This document shows, one piece after another, positions 22,546 through 32,470 of a stretch of 64,000 nt of DNA. This stretch comes from Porphyra umbilicalis (lineage: Eukaryota > Rhodophyta > Bangiophyceae > Bangiales > Bangiaceae). Numbering within the stretch: the first letter of the stretch is position 1; every line of letters starts with the position of its first letter. A model generated the notes under the pieces. The model saw only the letters and a list, made by a program, of their open reading frames with translations. It made no database searches and was not told the DNA's origin. Position numbers and translations under genes: made by a program. Location of the stretch: contig KV918771.1 in the NCBI GenBank assembly GCA_002049455.2, positions 62,001 to 126,000 of the forward strand, in the 5' to 3' direction.

Positions 22546-22800
22546 ATGATGATCGACGCGGAGCGCTCCAAGTTCATTGTCAAGGTGGCTGAGTTTGAAA
22601 AGGAGGCCGCCATTGTCAAGGCCGAGGGCGAGTCTGAAGCCGCGCTCGTCATTTCCCGCGCCATGGCCACGTCTGGGGACGGGCTGCTGCAGCTGCGCCG
22701 GATTGAGGCGGCCAAGGAGATCTCCAACACCCTGTCCAAGACCCGCAACGTTGCGTACCTGCCCAAGGGTGGCAACATCCTGCTCAACGTGGCCCCTTGA
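22546..22800 (+). pseudogene. Prohibitin-1-type C-terminal fragment
   Basis: The 84 codons from the first of two adjacent ATGs read as the C-terminus of an SPFH/Band 7 protein of the prohibitin-1 type. Recognisable features are an AERSKF-type helix start, the coiled coil around [20 protein letters not shown], the block [19 protein letters not shown] and the ending [14 protein letters not shown]. In mitochondria this region forms the coiled coil that assembles prohibitin rings. Full prohibitin-1 is about 270 residues, so some 185 N-terminal residues are missing and no match lies in the preceding 1.5 kb. It is either a 3' exon after a long intron or a duplicated gene fragment. The reading frame itself is undamaged. 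Confidence 0.75.
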
Positions 22801-22859
22801 TGGCGCCGCCGTCATTGTTGTACACCATTCAGAGGGGGAAGGGGGGACACGGAGGTTTG

Positions 22860-24308
22860 GACGAAAGGGAAGAGAGAGAGGGTGTGGCTAGGTCGGAGGC
22901 GCGTCGGGCCCGCATGGCCACCTCTTGGTGCCTCTTGTTTGTACCCGCCTCCACGCGTGTCCCTCTTGAGGCGCTCCCAATGCCGCCGTCTCCTGCTGGC
23001 TCATACCTCCCCATCTCGTGCCGTGTGTCTGTGGTTGGCCCGTGGCGCCCCCAAACGTCCCCACCGCGCGACGCGGTCGCCGCCACGGCGCGCGGTGCCG
23101 TTGCTCGCCGGCCGTCGCCCGGCCGGCGCACCCCCCGCCGTCGGCGCCCCCGGTGGCGGCACCGCGCCCGTTACCGGCGAGGCGCCGCCGCCCAACCCAC
23201 CCGCCCCCGGCGGTGGTGGTGGCGCCGCCGACACCCCCCCCCCGACCCCCGCCGGCCGGCGCGCGACGGCCGCGCCGTGGCGGCGGCGGCCCGCGCGCGC
23301 GCCCGCCCCCCCTGCCGTGCCAACCCCCGCCTTGCACGACGCGGGCGCGGGGCCGCGCGGCCGCGGGCGCACGGCGCGGCCGCGTGCGTCACGCGGCCGG
23401 CGGCCGCGTGGGCGGCGGCCGCGCCGCGCGGGCGGCGGGGCGGCGCGCCCCGCGGGCGCCGCGGCGCGCGCGCACGCGCGGCGGCGGCGCGCCCGCCGCC
23501 CCGTCATCCACGCCGCCCCCACCCACCGGCGGCAGCCGCGGCGGCGCGCGCGCACCCACCCGCCGTGGCAGGGGCGTCGACGACGGTGGGGCCGGCGCGC
23601 CCGGCCGCCCCCCCCCCCCCCCCCGACGCACGGCCAACGCGGACCGCCCGTCGCCGCCGCGTGGCGACGCGAGGCGCCCCCCCCCCCCCCCCCCCCCCGA
23701 CACACCGCCCCCCCCGCACCGGCGCGGTCGGCCGCCGCTTTTGCGCCGCTGCCGCCGAGATGCGGCGGCGGCGGCGGCCACCGCCGCCGCCGCCGCCGCC
23801 ACCGCCGCCGCCGCTACCGCCGGCGGCGGCACGCCCCCCCCCCCCCCCGCCGCCACACACGCGGGCGCGACCGCCCCGCCGCGCGCAACGGCGCGCGGGG
23901 CGGTGCGCGCGACGGGCGGCGGCGGGGGTGCGCCGCCGCCCCGTGGCGCCGCGGGGGGGCGTGGCGGGAGGGGGGGGGGCACCCCCACGCGCCGCGGCGG
24001 CGGCGGCCGCCGGGGGGGCGCCGCCCCACCCCCACCGCCGCCGGCCGCGCCGGGGGGGGGGAACCCCACCGTCGGGGGGGGGGGGGGGGGGGGGTGTGCC
24101 CCCGTGGGGCACCCCCGTCGACGGCGTCGCCGCCGTCTCTGGCGGGGAGGGGGCGACGCCCCCCCCCCCTCGTGTCGTCTGCCGACGGTGGCGCGCGCGC
24201 CGACCGCCCCCACGGCTGGTCGCCGCCCGCGCCGGCAGCGGCGGCGGCGGGGCGCCCCCGCACCGGCTGCCGCCGCCGCCGCCGCCGCACGCGCTTGCCG
24301 CCGCCGCC

Positions 24309-24339
<31 letters not shown>

Positions 24340-24560
24340 CCGTCGCGTCCACCCCCCGCAGCCGACCGGCGGGGGGGGGCACGCCGGCGGCGCGGCGGGC
24401 GCGGCGGCGCGCGCGCGCGTGGCGGCGCCGCCGCCGCCGCGGCCGCGGGGGGGCGGGGGGGGCGGGGGGGGGGGGGGTTGGCGTGGCGCGGGCGACCCGT
24501 GGGTGGCGCTGGCGGAGGGGGCGGGGTCGCCCGTCGCGGGGGTGCCGACGCCGAGGAACG
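22860..24560. repeat. Near-pure G/C simple-sequence block
   Basis: For about 1.5 kb A and T are rare. CCG/GCC trinucleotide runs alternate with C and G homopolymers of 8-18 bases. Open frames of 400-650 codons cross it in several frames on both strands, and all are Arg/Pro/Ala/Gly repeats produced by composition. I call no gene. Sequence accuracy in this block is doubtful. Confidence 0.8.
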
Positions 24561-25126
24561 GTTCTTGGGGGAACGTGCCATAGCTCAGGTGCAACGACGG
24601 TTTTTGACAGGCGGGCTTCTCCAGCTGGGTGAAGGTACCCTCTACCTTTTTTCTTTTTTTTCTGTCAAAGATGACGCGCTTCGGCTCATGGAAAAAGCGC
24701 ACGACACGGGTGCCCTCTCTCTGGGCGAGCTGTTCCAGCTCACTAACGAATCTCAGACGACTGCGATTCGGTGGATGCCCTCGACACAGCCCACAATCGT
24801 CGGGAAAGTGGGGCGCATACTAGACGTGTACTAACACGCGTACTAGGCTAAATTTCATGTACTACAGGCCCGATTGCCTTACTGGCATCAATTCGGAGCG
24901 GCGGCCGTGGGGGGGGGGCCGAACGCACGGCATCTGCGGGGGGGGGGGGTCCAGAACGTGGGCTACAAGTCCCACGTGCTGGCGCCGTGGGGTGTACCAG
25001 GTAAATCGGGCCAGATTCGTGGGCTTGTAGCCCCTGCTGAAGCAGGCTACAAGTGACGCGCACACAAGGAAATCGGGTGTGTCTGCGTCGTTTCGCAGCG
25101 TGCCAGGGCCAGTCAGGACGGTTTGT
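24561..25126. other. Short intergenic stretch, no recognised gene
   Basis: The end of one frame (24589-24834 +) has less biased composition (a KDDALRLMEKAHDTGALSLGEL segment, of which the first 20 residues are the clearest) and might be a gene fragment. I cannot name it. A G run lies at about 24941-24950. Confidence 0.3.
25024..25053. repeat. Hairpin with 13-14-bp stem
   Basis: CTTGTAGCCCCTGC and GCAGGCTACAAG are complementary with one bulged base around a TGAA loop. A related GGGCTACAAGTCCCACG sequence lies at 24958-24975. Confidence 0.6.
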
Positions 25127-25285
25127 CACACATCAATCTGTGTGGGGCGTCCCTGGACTGCCAGAAGCCACCAGCGTTCAGCACGTAGAAGCAGCAGGTC
25201 TGGGGGTTACACATCAATCTGTGTGGGGCGCCCCTGGCCAGCCAAAAGCCACCAGCGTTCAGCACGTAGACGCAGAAGCTCTGGA
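25127..25285 (+). repeat. Two direct copies of an 81-bp unit
   Basis: The unit begins CACATCAATCTGTGTGGGGC and includes AGCCACCAGCGTTCAGCACG. The copies start 81 bp apart and differ at a few positions. No coding role is apparent. Confidence 0.8.
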
Positions 25286-25369
25286 GGTCATACCTCACTT
25301 TCTTTGCTGATGGTGGGTGGCTTGGCGATGGGCTGACTGTTCGTGGGCGTGCTACGTAGTAGTGAGCGG

Positions 25370-26050
25370 GTGTCTGTCAGGAGGTGGGCTGGTGGCAGCG
25401 CGCGGACGGCGCGCAGGGGGTGGCCAGACGGTGGCAAGTCGGTGGCCTGCTGGCGGGCAGGCGGTTGGTTGGCGGTGGGCTGGCGGTAGGAAAGTGGGCG
25501 GCGGGCAGTGGGGTGGTGGGGGGTAGGCTGTGCGCTGGTCGCAGGTAGGCATTGGGTCGTCGGTGGGGAAGGGGCGGCGGGTTCGCGGCGGCAAAGCGGT
25601 GGATCGGCAGTGCGCAAGTGGCGCCGGGCTGGCGGCGGCAAGGCGGGGCCTGCGCGGACGGCAAGCGGGAGCAGGCTGTCGGCGCCAAGGCGGTGGATCG
25701 CGGTGCACACGTGGCGGCAGGCTGGCGGCGGCAAGGCGGGGCGTCCGCGGCGTGCAAGAGGGGACGGGCCGGCGGCGGCAAGGCGGCGGATCGGCGGCGC
25801 GCAAGGGGCGGCGGGCTGGCGGTGGGCAGGCGAGGGGTCGGCGGCGGGCAAGTGGTGGCGGGCTGGCGGCGGGCAAGTGGTGGCAGGCTGGCGGTGGGCA
25901 GGCGGTGGATCAGCGGGAGGGAATTTGCGGGGTGCCGACGGCGGGCGGGCGCGGGGTCGGCGGCGGGCAAGTGGTGGCGGGATGGCGGCGGCGAGACAGG
26001 GTGTCGGTGGTGAGTAGTCGATGTTCTGGTGGCGGTTACGTCGGGGGCGG
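25370..26050. repeat. GGCGGGC/GGTGGGC minisatellite
   Basis: Irregular short units such as GGCGGCGGGC, GGTGGGCAGG and GGCAAGTGG repeat through this region. They generate overlapping frames of 150-350 codons on both strands. No gene is supported between 25.3 and 26.97 kb. Confidence 0.7.
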
Positions 26051-26973
26051 GCGGCTGGTTGGTGGCGGGCGAGTGGGAAGCAAGCGAGTGCGGGGCAAGA
26101 GGAGGGCAAGTGGCGTCCAAGTGACGGGCAAGTGGCAGGCAGATGGCGGGCTGGCGGCAAGCAGGAGGCGACCAAGTGACGGGCGGGCGGACCGGTGATA
26201 GGAGCCTGTGGATGGGGTGGTCGGGGGCTGGGGGGGAAGGCGTGGGGGGGGGAGGTAGGGACGGTTGGGGGGGCGGCAGCGTCGGAGTCGTGGGGGGCAG
26301 CCCCTGGAAGCCCCCGGAAGCGCAATATACACCATCACTTTCCCAGCAACGTAATTGATCCAGGCAACGTCACGTAGGACACGCTCGTCGCTCAGAAACA
26401 ACCGCAATCTGGCTGTCACAGAGGTCTACGTTTCATGTCTGGGACGCAGTTCTTGTCTATACTGCGAGAGTGCAGTGGTGCGCCGCGGTCTAAAACGCGA
26501 ATATCGTTTCTATACTATATTGGAAGTTTTGCAGTGTGGAGGGGGGTCGAATATGGCCTAGTACATGCCATTTCAGCCTGTACTGGAGGCGTTCGGAGGC
26601 AATTTGAAAATTGTGGGTACCGGCGCCAGTACAGCAAATCAGCATATGCCCCACTTTGCAGACGATGATGATCGGCATGCAGTGTTTGGGGGGACTCACG
26701 TTGTATTGACTTTTACATCGTGTTTTTGTTGCGCCGTAGCATTGTATGCGGAAGCCCGAGGCAGCGTGTCGCGCTTCGCGTCTTCTATTGTAGGGGGTAT
26801 CGCGAAACGAGGGGCAGGGGGGCACACCGATCACGAACCGTGAGCGGCCCCGGCTGTGGACCCCCACGTCATGGCGCCCACTCCACACCACCACACCGCC
26901 ACCGTGTACAAACGCTGTGTATGCAAGCTGCACCGCCGCCCCTCTACCCCCCCCCCCCTCACCGACCGGTCGA

Positions 26974-29900
26974 CTACAGTGCCCTGGGGAACTCGCTGAT
27001 GGTCGGGCAAGCCCGCGCCGCCTCGTCCAGTGTGGAGAGGTGGATGGGTCCAAAGCCACCAGTGCGCCGCACATTGCCCATGTTCGTGGCGAGCCTGCGC
27101 TCCTTGATGGTCATGGAGCCGAGGCGGGGTAGCCGCTTGTAGGTGCTCAAAGACGAGCAAAGCTGGGTGACCAAGTTGCGCTGCCGGTTGTGCCGGAAGC
27201 GCTCGGTACTAGCCGCCGCACCCACACGCCAGTCGAAGGTCATCGCCGTGAGCAGCGCAAGTCGCTGAGGGTGCGTGGCACGCAGGTCGTCTTGATGCTG
27301 TCTCATACGACGCACGCTCTGCCCCCATGACAACCCTTTGACGTAAGGAGCGTAGTGGGAGACGGTCGGAACCACGAGGTCCCCGTGCTTCCGAAGGAAG
27401 TCACAGAGACCTTGTAGCATCAATTGCCAACGGTAGTCATCGCGTCCAAGCCGTTTGGCGACCCGCATTGCCGGCCGCACCGCGTTGAGCACACACCACT
27501 GTGTGCTTGAAAAAGTCGAATAGAGGAGATCCTCTACTGCCGAGGTAACTGCGTAGGTGGCCGCCTCGCCCTCGACGCCGTCGTAGGAGATGACGACCAC
27601 GTTGGTGAAGCGATCTACGTCCGCGCGGTACATTTGGTCAAACCGCGTCCCCCGCGTCCCCGCCGCTCCACCAGACTCACGTCGGTGCTGGCGGTCACGA
27701 ATGTCGGCGGCTGCTTGCACCGACGACGCCAACATACAAACCATGCCGATGTACAACCCGTCCTTGTCCACTATCGAGTAAACGCCCGCCTTGTTGTTCC
27801 GCGACCACGCCGCGTCGCGCTGTGCCGTCGTTGATGGCACCAAGTCGATGCTTGCGCCATGCACTTGACGTGCCAAGTCTGCAGCTTGCTCTTCGGCAGC
27901 TGCCACAGATGCCACGGAGGCCCTCCATCGAGCGTCCTTCTCCTCGCTGACAGCCACGGCAGAGTTTGCCACTACTTGGAGGTAGGATGCGGAGGCGGCA
28001 ATGGCCTCCTTGGCCACGTCGACGGCCTCCTGGACGTGGGGTTGCAGAGTACCTGGCGTCTGTGCCGGAGTGCCAGTGGCATCAGCCCCCCCCACATTCG
28101 CTGCCGGAGAGGGGAAGCCGTTGACCTCTCCCCCGCCGTCGCCGCAGCTGCCGCCAGCCACTGCAGAGGCGCCGCTCGCGGCGGAGTCATTGCTAGGGGC
28201 GGCGCCGCCGCTGATGGAAGATTCTCGTGCGACGTCACTCGTGGCGGCGTCAGACGCAGAGGCGGCGGCAGGAAGCACCCCCCCCGACGTGGTACCGCCG
28301 CCCGTGGCGCCCACCGGTCGAGGCCAAGGCGCCACCCCCGACACCGCCGTAGGCAATAGCAGATTGACCACCGCCACCGCCGACCCGTCGTCCCCCTCCC
28401 CCGTGAGCGTGTCGGGCGGCTGGGACCCCAGGTCCGCCCAGGTGGTGCACAGCCGCTTGCGCCGCTGTGGGGGGGTCAGTTCGCCCGTCAACGGGTCTGC
28501 GTCGGCCACGCCCGTCGCGGCGGCGGCCGCGGCGGTCGGCACAAGAGTCTGGACAGCCGCCAACGTCTGGGCGGCTGACACCGCGACGCCCATGGACGCC
28601 GCTGCCGCCGCCAACAACGGGGGGGGGAGGGAAGCGTCGGCAGTGGTGGTGAATGGCCACCCGAGAGGCTGACGCGGCGGCTGCATGGGCACATCGGGCG
28701 GTGAGACAGTGGGCGACACTGCCGGCACGTCTGCCGCAGCGACCGGGGAGCGAGGATGCATCGGCGCATCCGACGGCGACAGGTGAGGGGGGAGTTGCGT
28801 TGGCGCATCCAATGGTGACACCCCCAGCGGCAGCACGTCGGAGTGTACGTCGTCAGTTGTCACCGGATCCACATGCGACGCAGCAGCGGCGAGGTCCGAA
28901 ATTATGGTAGAAAGAAGGTCCGCAACAGCGTCCACGTCGGATTGACGCGCCTTCCGGTACAGCTGAGTGGGACCGCCGTCGAGGAACCATCGCATCAGCT
29001 CCTTGAAGCAGCGCATAACCCCAGCGGACGTAATTTCCGCTTGTGCAATGGGAGATGCGCCGAATAGCCGAGCCACCTCCGCCCAGCGCGCGCGCACATT
29101 TGATGGTCCGAAAAGGTGGGCATCCACCGCTTGGACCGGGGTGAGCAAGTAGTGGTCGCTGGCGGGGCACCATTTCTTACCTTCAGCGGCGTTTGAGCCG
29201 TCGCCGCCCGCGACGTTACCCGCGTTGTCGCCCGCGCCGCCCGCGTGGCTAGCGGCGTGACCGGCGTCACAGCCCGCGGCGCCCGCGTCGCCGTCCGGGG
29301 CGTGACCCGCAGCGTTGCCCACGGCGCCGCCCGCGGCGCCGCCCGCGGCGCCGCCCACGGCACCCGCGCGGCTCGCGTTGCTCGCGACGTCACCCGCGTC
29401 GCTGCCCGCGGCGCCCGCGTCGCCGCCCGGGGCGTGACCCGCAGCGCCGCCCGCGGCGTGACCGGCGTCACAGCCCACAGCTTTCGCATTACTACCCACG
29501 AAGCGGCCCGCAGCGCCGCCCACGGCGCTGCCCACGGCGCCCGCGCGGCTCGTGTTGCCCGCGACGTCGCCCGCGTCGCAGTTCGCAGAGCCCGCGTCGC
29601 CGCTCATGGCTCCCGCGTCACCAGCCAAGCTCTTAATGACGGTAGCGGCGTTTCGAGCCCGTTGGCTGGCCTTCTTCTCCCGTGCCTTCTTCCGCTGCTT
29701 CGCGATCCGTGGATCATCGCTCGGAAGACGTGGTCTGCCACGGGGACGCGGCTTCACCGGCTCTTCTCCCACCTGACCGTCCCCCTCCCCCAAGGTCAGC
29801 GAGGTGCGACGAGGGTGTAGATAGGAACGTGGGATGGGAAGGTAGCCAAGGGATGCACGGCGATGACATGAAGGGGCGGCGGCGCGCGCAGTGCAAGAGC

Positions 29901-30048
29901 TGCAACCGTCCAGGTGTTTAGCGGCTGGTCTGGTCTGTGGAAAGTGAGACCCACGCCTGACAGCCGCCGGGCGACGGGAGGCCGACCCCGAGGCTCCAGC
30001 CCCACCGGGACGAGAGCGACACCCAACCACCCAATCAGTGGCGGCCAT
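26974..30048 (-). CDS. AT-hook, GIY-YIG-like and helicase-associated (HA) domain protein
   Basis: This 1024-residue, single-exon protein starts at an ATG in a strong Kozak context (GCCATGG); an upstream GTG is ignored. Residues 101-110 are an AT-hook core (RPRGRPRLPS), followed by a basic helix to about 135. Residues 140-290 are DAG/GAAGH low-complexity repeats, and 290-370 form a possible SANT-like helical block with several Trp. After a Pro/Ala/Ser linker and a helical stretch (about 670-735), residues 755-845 look like a GIY-YIG nuclease: GVYSIV, then LYIG, an Arg at 784 in IRDRQHRR and a Glu at 839 in SAVEDLL. Residues 873-942 match the helicase-associated (HA) domain, with FLRKHGDLVVP and a final FDW. 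A weaker second HA-like block may end the protein. The parts suggest DNA binding and cleavage, either a host nuclease or a mobile-element enzyme. No helicase motor is present. Function is unknown. Confidence 0.7.
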   Translation of the reverse strand: MAATDWVVGCRSRPGGAGASGSASRRPAAVRRGSHFPQTRPAAKHLDGCSSCTARAAAPSCHRRASLGYLPIPRSYLHPRRTSLTLGEGDGQVGEEPVKPRPRGRPRLPSDDPRIAKQRKKAREKKASQRARNAATVIKSLAGDAGAMSGDAGSANCDAGDVAGNTSRAGAVGSAVGGAAGRFVGSNAKAVGCDAGHAAGGAAGHAPGGDAGAAGSDAGDVASNASRAGAVGGAAGGAAGGAVGNAAGHAPDGDAGAAGCDAGHAASHAGGAGDNAGNVAGGDGSNAAEGKKWCPASDHYLLTPVQAVDAHLFGPSNVRARWAEVARLFGASPIAQAEITSAGVMRCFKELMRWFLDGGPTQLYRKARQSDVDAVADLLSTIISDLAAAASHVDPVTTDDVHSDVLPLGVSPLDAPTQLPPHLSPSDAPMHPRSPVAAADVPAVSPTVSPPDVPMQPPRQPLGWPFTTTADASLPPPLLAAAAASMGVAVSAAQTLAAVQTLVPTAAAAAATGVADADPLTGELTPPQRRKRLCTTWADLGSQPPDTLTGEGDDGSAVAVVNLLLPTAVSGVAPWPRPVGATGGGTTSGGVLPAAASASDAATSDVARESSISGGAAPSNDSAASGASAVAGGSCGDGGGEVNGFPSPAANVGGADATGTPAQTPGTLQPHVQEAVDVAKEAIAASASYLQVVANSAVAVSEEKDARWRASVASVAAAEEQAADLARQVHGASIDLVPSTTAQRDAAWSRNNKAGVYSIVDKDGLYIGMVCMLASSVQAAADIRDRQHRRESGGAAGTRGTRFDQMYRADVDRFTNVVVISYDGVEGEAATYAVTSAVEDLLYSTFSSTQWCVLNAVRPAMRVAKRLGRDDYRWQLMLQGLCDFLRKHGDLVVPTVSHYAPYVKGLSWGQSVRRMRQHQDDLRATHPQRLALLTAMTFDWRVGAAASTERFRHNRQRNLVTQLCSSLSTYKRLPRLGSMTIKERRLATNMGNVRRTGGFGPIHLSTLDEAARACPTISEFPRAL

Positions 30049-30204
30049 GGCTTTGTGTGGTCGGACAGTGGCGCTGTAGGGCCCATATGGGCCATGCTTT
30101 GCATGGACTATCGTAGCCAGGGTGGCGATCGGTTGCACGGGGTTTGTGCCACAGATTGGGAAAGACCAAAATACACACTATTTCTCTTGGGGGCGAAGAA
30201 AAAG

Positions 30205-30350
30205 TGGGACAAATCGGGGGGGGGGGGGGGGACAAATCGGGGGGGGGGGGGACAAATCGGGAAAGGGGGGGGGACAAATCGTGGGGGGGGGGGGGGGACA
30301 AATCGCGGGGGGCGGGGGGTCGGGGACAAATGGAGGGGGGGGGGGGGGAT
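30205..30350. repeat. G-run/ACAAATC tandem repeat upstream of the GIY-YIG/HA gene
   Basis: Six spaced copies of GGGACAAAT(C/G) are separated by G runs of up to fifteen bases, with a unit of about 20-25 bp. The array starts about 160 bp upstream of the divergent ATG at 30048, so it sits in that gene's promoter region. On the gene's own strand it reads as C runs with GATTTGTCCC. Confidence 0.8.
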
Positions 30351-31433
30351 GCCGACCGTCTCTGTGTCGTCCGCGGCGGCGCGGGTGATGCGCTTTCGGA
30401 CACTGCCGTCGGGGTGACGGGGACAAAGGTCGACATTGGGCCCTGGGCCACGGCAGCGCTGCAAAGCACGTCACACGGCGAGCGCCTTGCTCCTTGAAGA
30501 GCCGCTCGACAGAGGCGGTCTTTCGATCACGAATCTGTACTATGTGTCGCTGCGCGCACCGCCAGCCCCAATCACGTCAAGGCAAGATGGCCCACACCAA
30601 AGTGTGTACAAGTACGGGGTTTCACAAGCGGTGCCGCCCGCCCCCAGCCCGTCGACGGCACCCCCCCCCCCGCGGGGAGGGGGCTCCCGCAGGCGGCCAT
30701 ACACGTAGCCAATACGTCAACGTTGGCCAATATGCAAGTACTGCACAACGGTATGCGAAAATAGAAAACAAGCCGGATGACGGTGAACCCTTCGTCCGCG
30801 CGCATCACCATTGTTCGTCGAAGCACTCAAGCACGCTGTCGAGCAACGAGGGAGTAGTTCAGCCACGCGGCGGCTGCCTTGAGGACGCCCACCTCCTCCC
30901 GCAGGCGCTCCTTCTCCTCTGCCGCCGACGCCGACACGCCGACGCCCGTCATGGTCAACGACCGCCGCAGGGTGAAGATGCTGCGGAGGCCCCACCCGCC
31001 GCCGCCGCTCGACTTTGGCGGCGACGGCGGCGTCGGCGGGTCCTCTGACGCCGACGCCGCCACGGCCGCCACGGCCGCGGCGCCGCCGGTGGAGTCCGCA
31101 GCGAGGACCGACGAAACGCCCTTGGCGTCGGCTAGTCCCTGGGGCGCTGTGTCAAGGCGGGACAGCAGCCGCGCAATGCGCTCGGCGAGCGCCGTGCACT
31201 CGCCACAGTCGCCGAGCCGCCAGCGGCCGCCCGACGTTTGCCACCCGGGCGGCACGTCCATGACGGGCGCCGCGGGGCCAGTGCCGCCCGCCGCGAGGGC
31301 GGCCTTGAGCGCGCCCACGCCCGCAAACGAGACGGAGCCACGGGGGCGGGGGGCGGCCGCCGCCGCCGACGGCGGCGGCGCATTCTCGTCCGCCGGCGCG
31401 TTGGCCGGCGTACAAGTCGGATTCGTACAACTC
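30351..31433. other. No confidently supported gene
   Basis: A minus-strand frame (30827-31762) has a fairly natural segment at about 30880-31330, including GWQTSGGRWRLGDCGECTAL and a leucine-rich end. It might be a downstream exon or a frameshifted continuation of the transporter fragment at 31434-32156. It is not recognisable on its own. Confidence 0.3.
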
Positions 31434-32156
31434 TTAGTCGGAGCGAGGTAGGCCGGACGGGTGGCCCATCGTGTCGCCCACCGGCAGCGGCACAAGGACC
31501 GCGCAGCCGAAGGCGAGCACGGAGAGCGTCCACAGCAGCGGCCGCCGGTCGTCTTGCTCCGCCGTTCGCAGCAGCGCCGAGCTGAGGGCGTTGGCAGGGA
31601 ACATGAGCAGCCCGAGGGCGGCGAGGAAGGCGCCAACGGTGCCGGGGCCCCACCCAAACGCCACCGTGACGGTGCCGGCCGAGGCGACGAGCAGCTCCGC
31701 CGCGACCTTGATGATAAAGTAGACCCACAGGCAGAGGAGGAGGCCCCGATCCCGTATGACAATGCCGAGCACGTCGCGCACGGACTTTGGGGGGGGGTCC
31801 GCGTCCGCGTCGGCGGCGGCGGCGGCCACCGCGCCGGGCGCGCCCGCTGGCGGCGGGCGGTCCCGAAAGACGGCGGCGAGGACGACCATGTAGACCGCCC
31901 ACACGAGCGTGAGCGCCCAGCCCGGCGTCGTCAAGTTGTTAAACGCCACCCCCCCGAGCACCCCCGCCGGCGCGCGGGAGACCGCCGACGCCAACGCCGG
32001 CCCCGCGGCCATGCAGAGCGCCGACACGTCGACAAAGGCGGCCGAGCGGCGGGTGCGGTCGGCGCGTGCCGAAAAGCCGGCGATGAACCGCCGGTTGATG
32101 GCGCGCGCGCCGCCAAAGCCGACGAGCAGCCGCCCCGCAAACACCAGCGGCAGTAC
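31434..32156 (-). pseudogene. Truncated MFS transporter (SPX-MFS/vacuolar phosphate transporter-like)
   Basis: The frame begins abruptly with LPLVFAGRLLVGFGGARAIN, a close match to the GRxLxGxGxARAxNRRxI signature of SPX-MFS vacuolar phosphate transporters. It continues with hydrophobic segments (SALCMAAGPALASA; TLVWAVYMVVLAAVF; LLLCLWVYFIIKVAAELLVA; VGAFLAALGLLMFPANALSS; LWTLSVLAFGCAVLVPLPV). This covers roughly transmembrane helices 5 to 10 of 12. The N-terminal SPX domain and first helices are absent: immediately upstream, from about 32157, the DNA is family A repeat read through in frame. The C-terminal helices are also missing. It is therefore a gene fragment, broken at a repeat junction. 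Identification is good, activity is not expected. Confidence 0.65.
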
Positions 32157-32470
32157 ATGGCTGTACACGTCCCCGTGCGCGCTCGCGGCCATGGAGCCGG
32201 CCGGCGTGCTCGGTGTGAATGCGTCGCCGTGCGCGCCACCGCCTTGAAGGCCAGGGTATTGCACGCACGTGCCTGGAATACAAAGTAGCCTTCACGGAGT
32301 GGAATGGAAGACTCGTGACAGATAGTCTTTGGTAACCGAATATCTTGCAAAGTTCTGGCCGTCAGGGCAGAAGGCTATCAATGTGTAGTGATGCACACAT
32401 ATACTAGGAATTTCAGTCGCGTGCGTGCGATATCCTGGCCTTTAGGGCGGTGGCACTCTGCACGCCTAGT
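32157..32470 (-). repeat. Family A, copy A3 fragment
   Basis: Reads as the box containing ATGGAGCCGGCC(G/A)GCGTGC and the CGCACGTGCCTGGAAT end of family A. Further diverged pieces (GTAGTGATGCACACATATAC, GCCTTTAGGGCGGTGG) reach about 32470. It abuts the truncated transporter. Confidence 0.65.

Noticed and set aside
22797..24834. Open frames of 430-650 codons in several phases on both strands
   Set aside because: They consist of Arg/Pro/Ala/Gly homopolymer-like stretches generated by near-pure G/C DNA; simultaneous openness in several phases indicates composition and not selection.
25288..26325. 345-codon minus-strand frame and overlapping plus-strand frames
   Set aside because: Produced by the GGCGGGC minisatellite; no domain and equal openness on both strands.
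30205..30350. Possible CRISPR-like array (regular spaced repeats)
   Set aside because: Units are G runs with a 7-nt core and no unique spacers of constant length; the context is eukaryotic.
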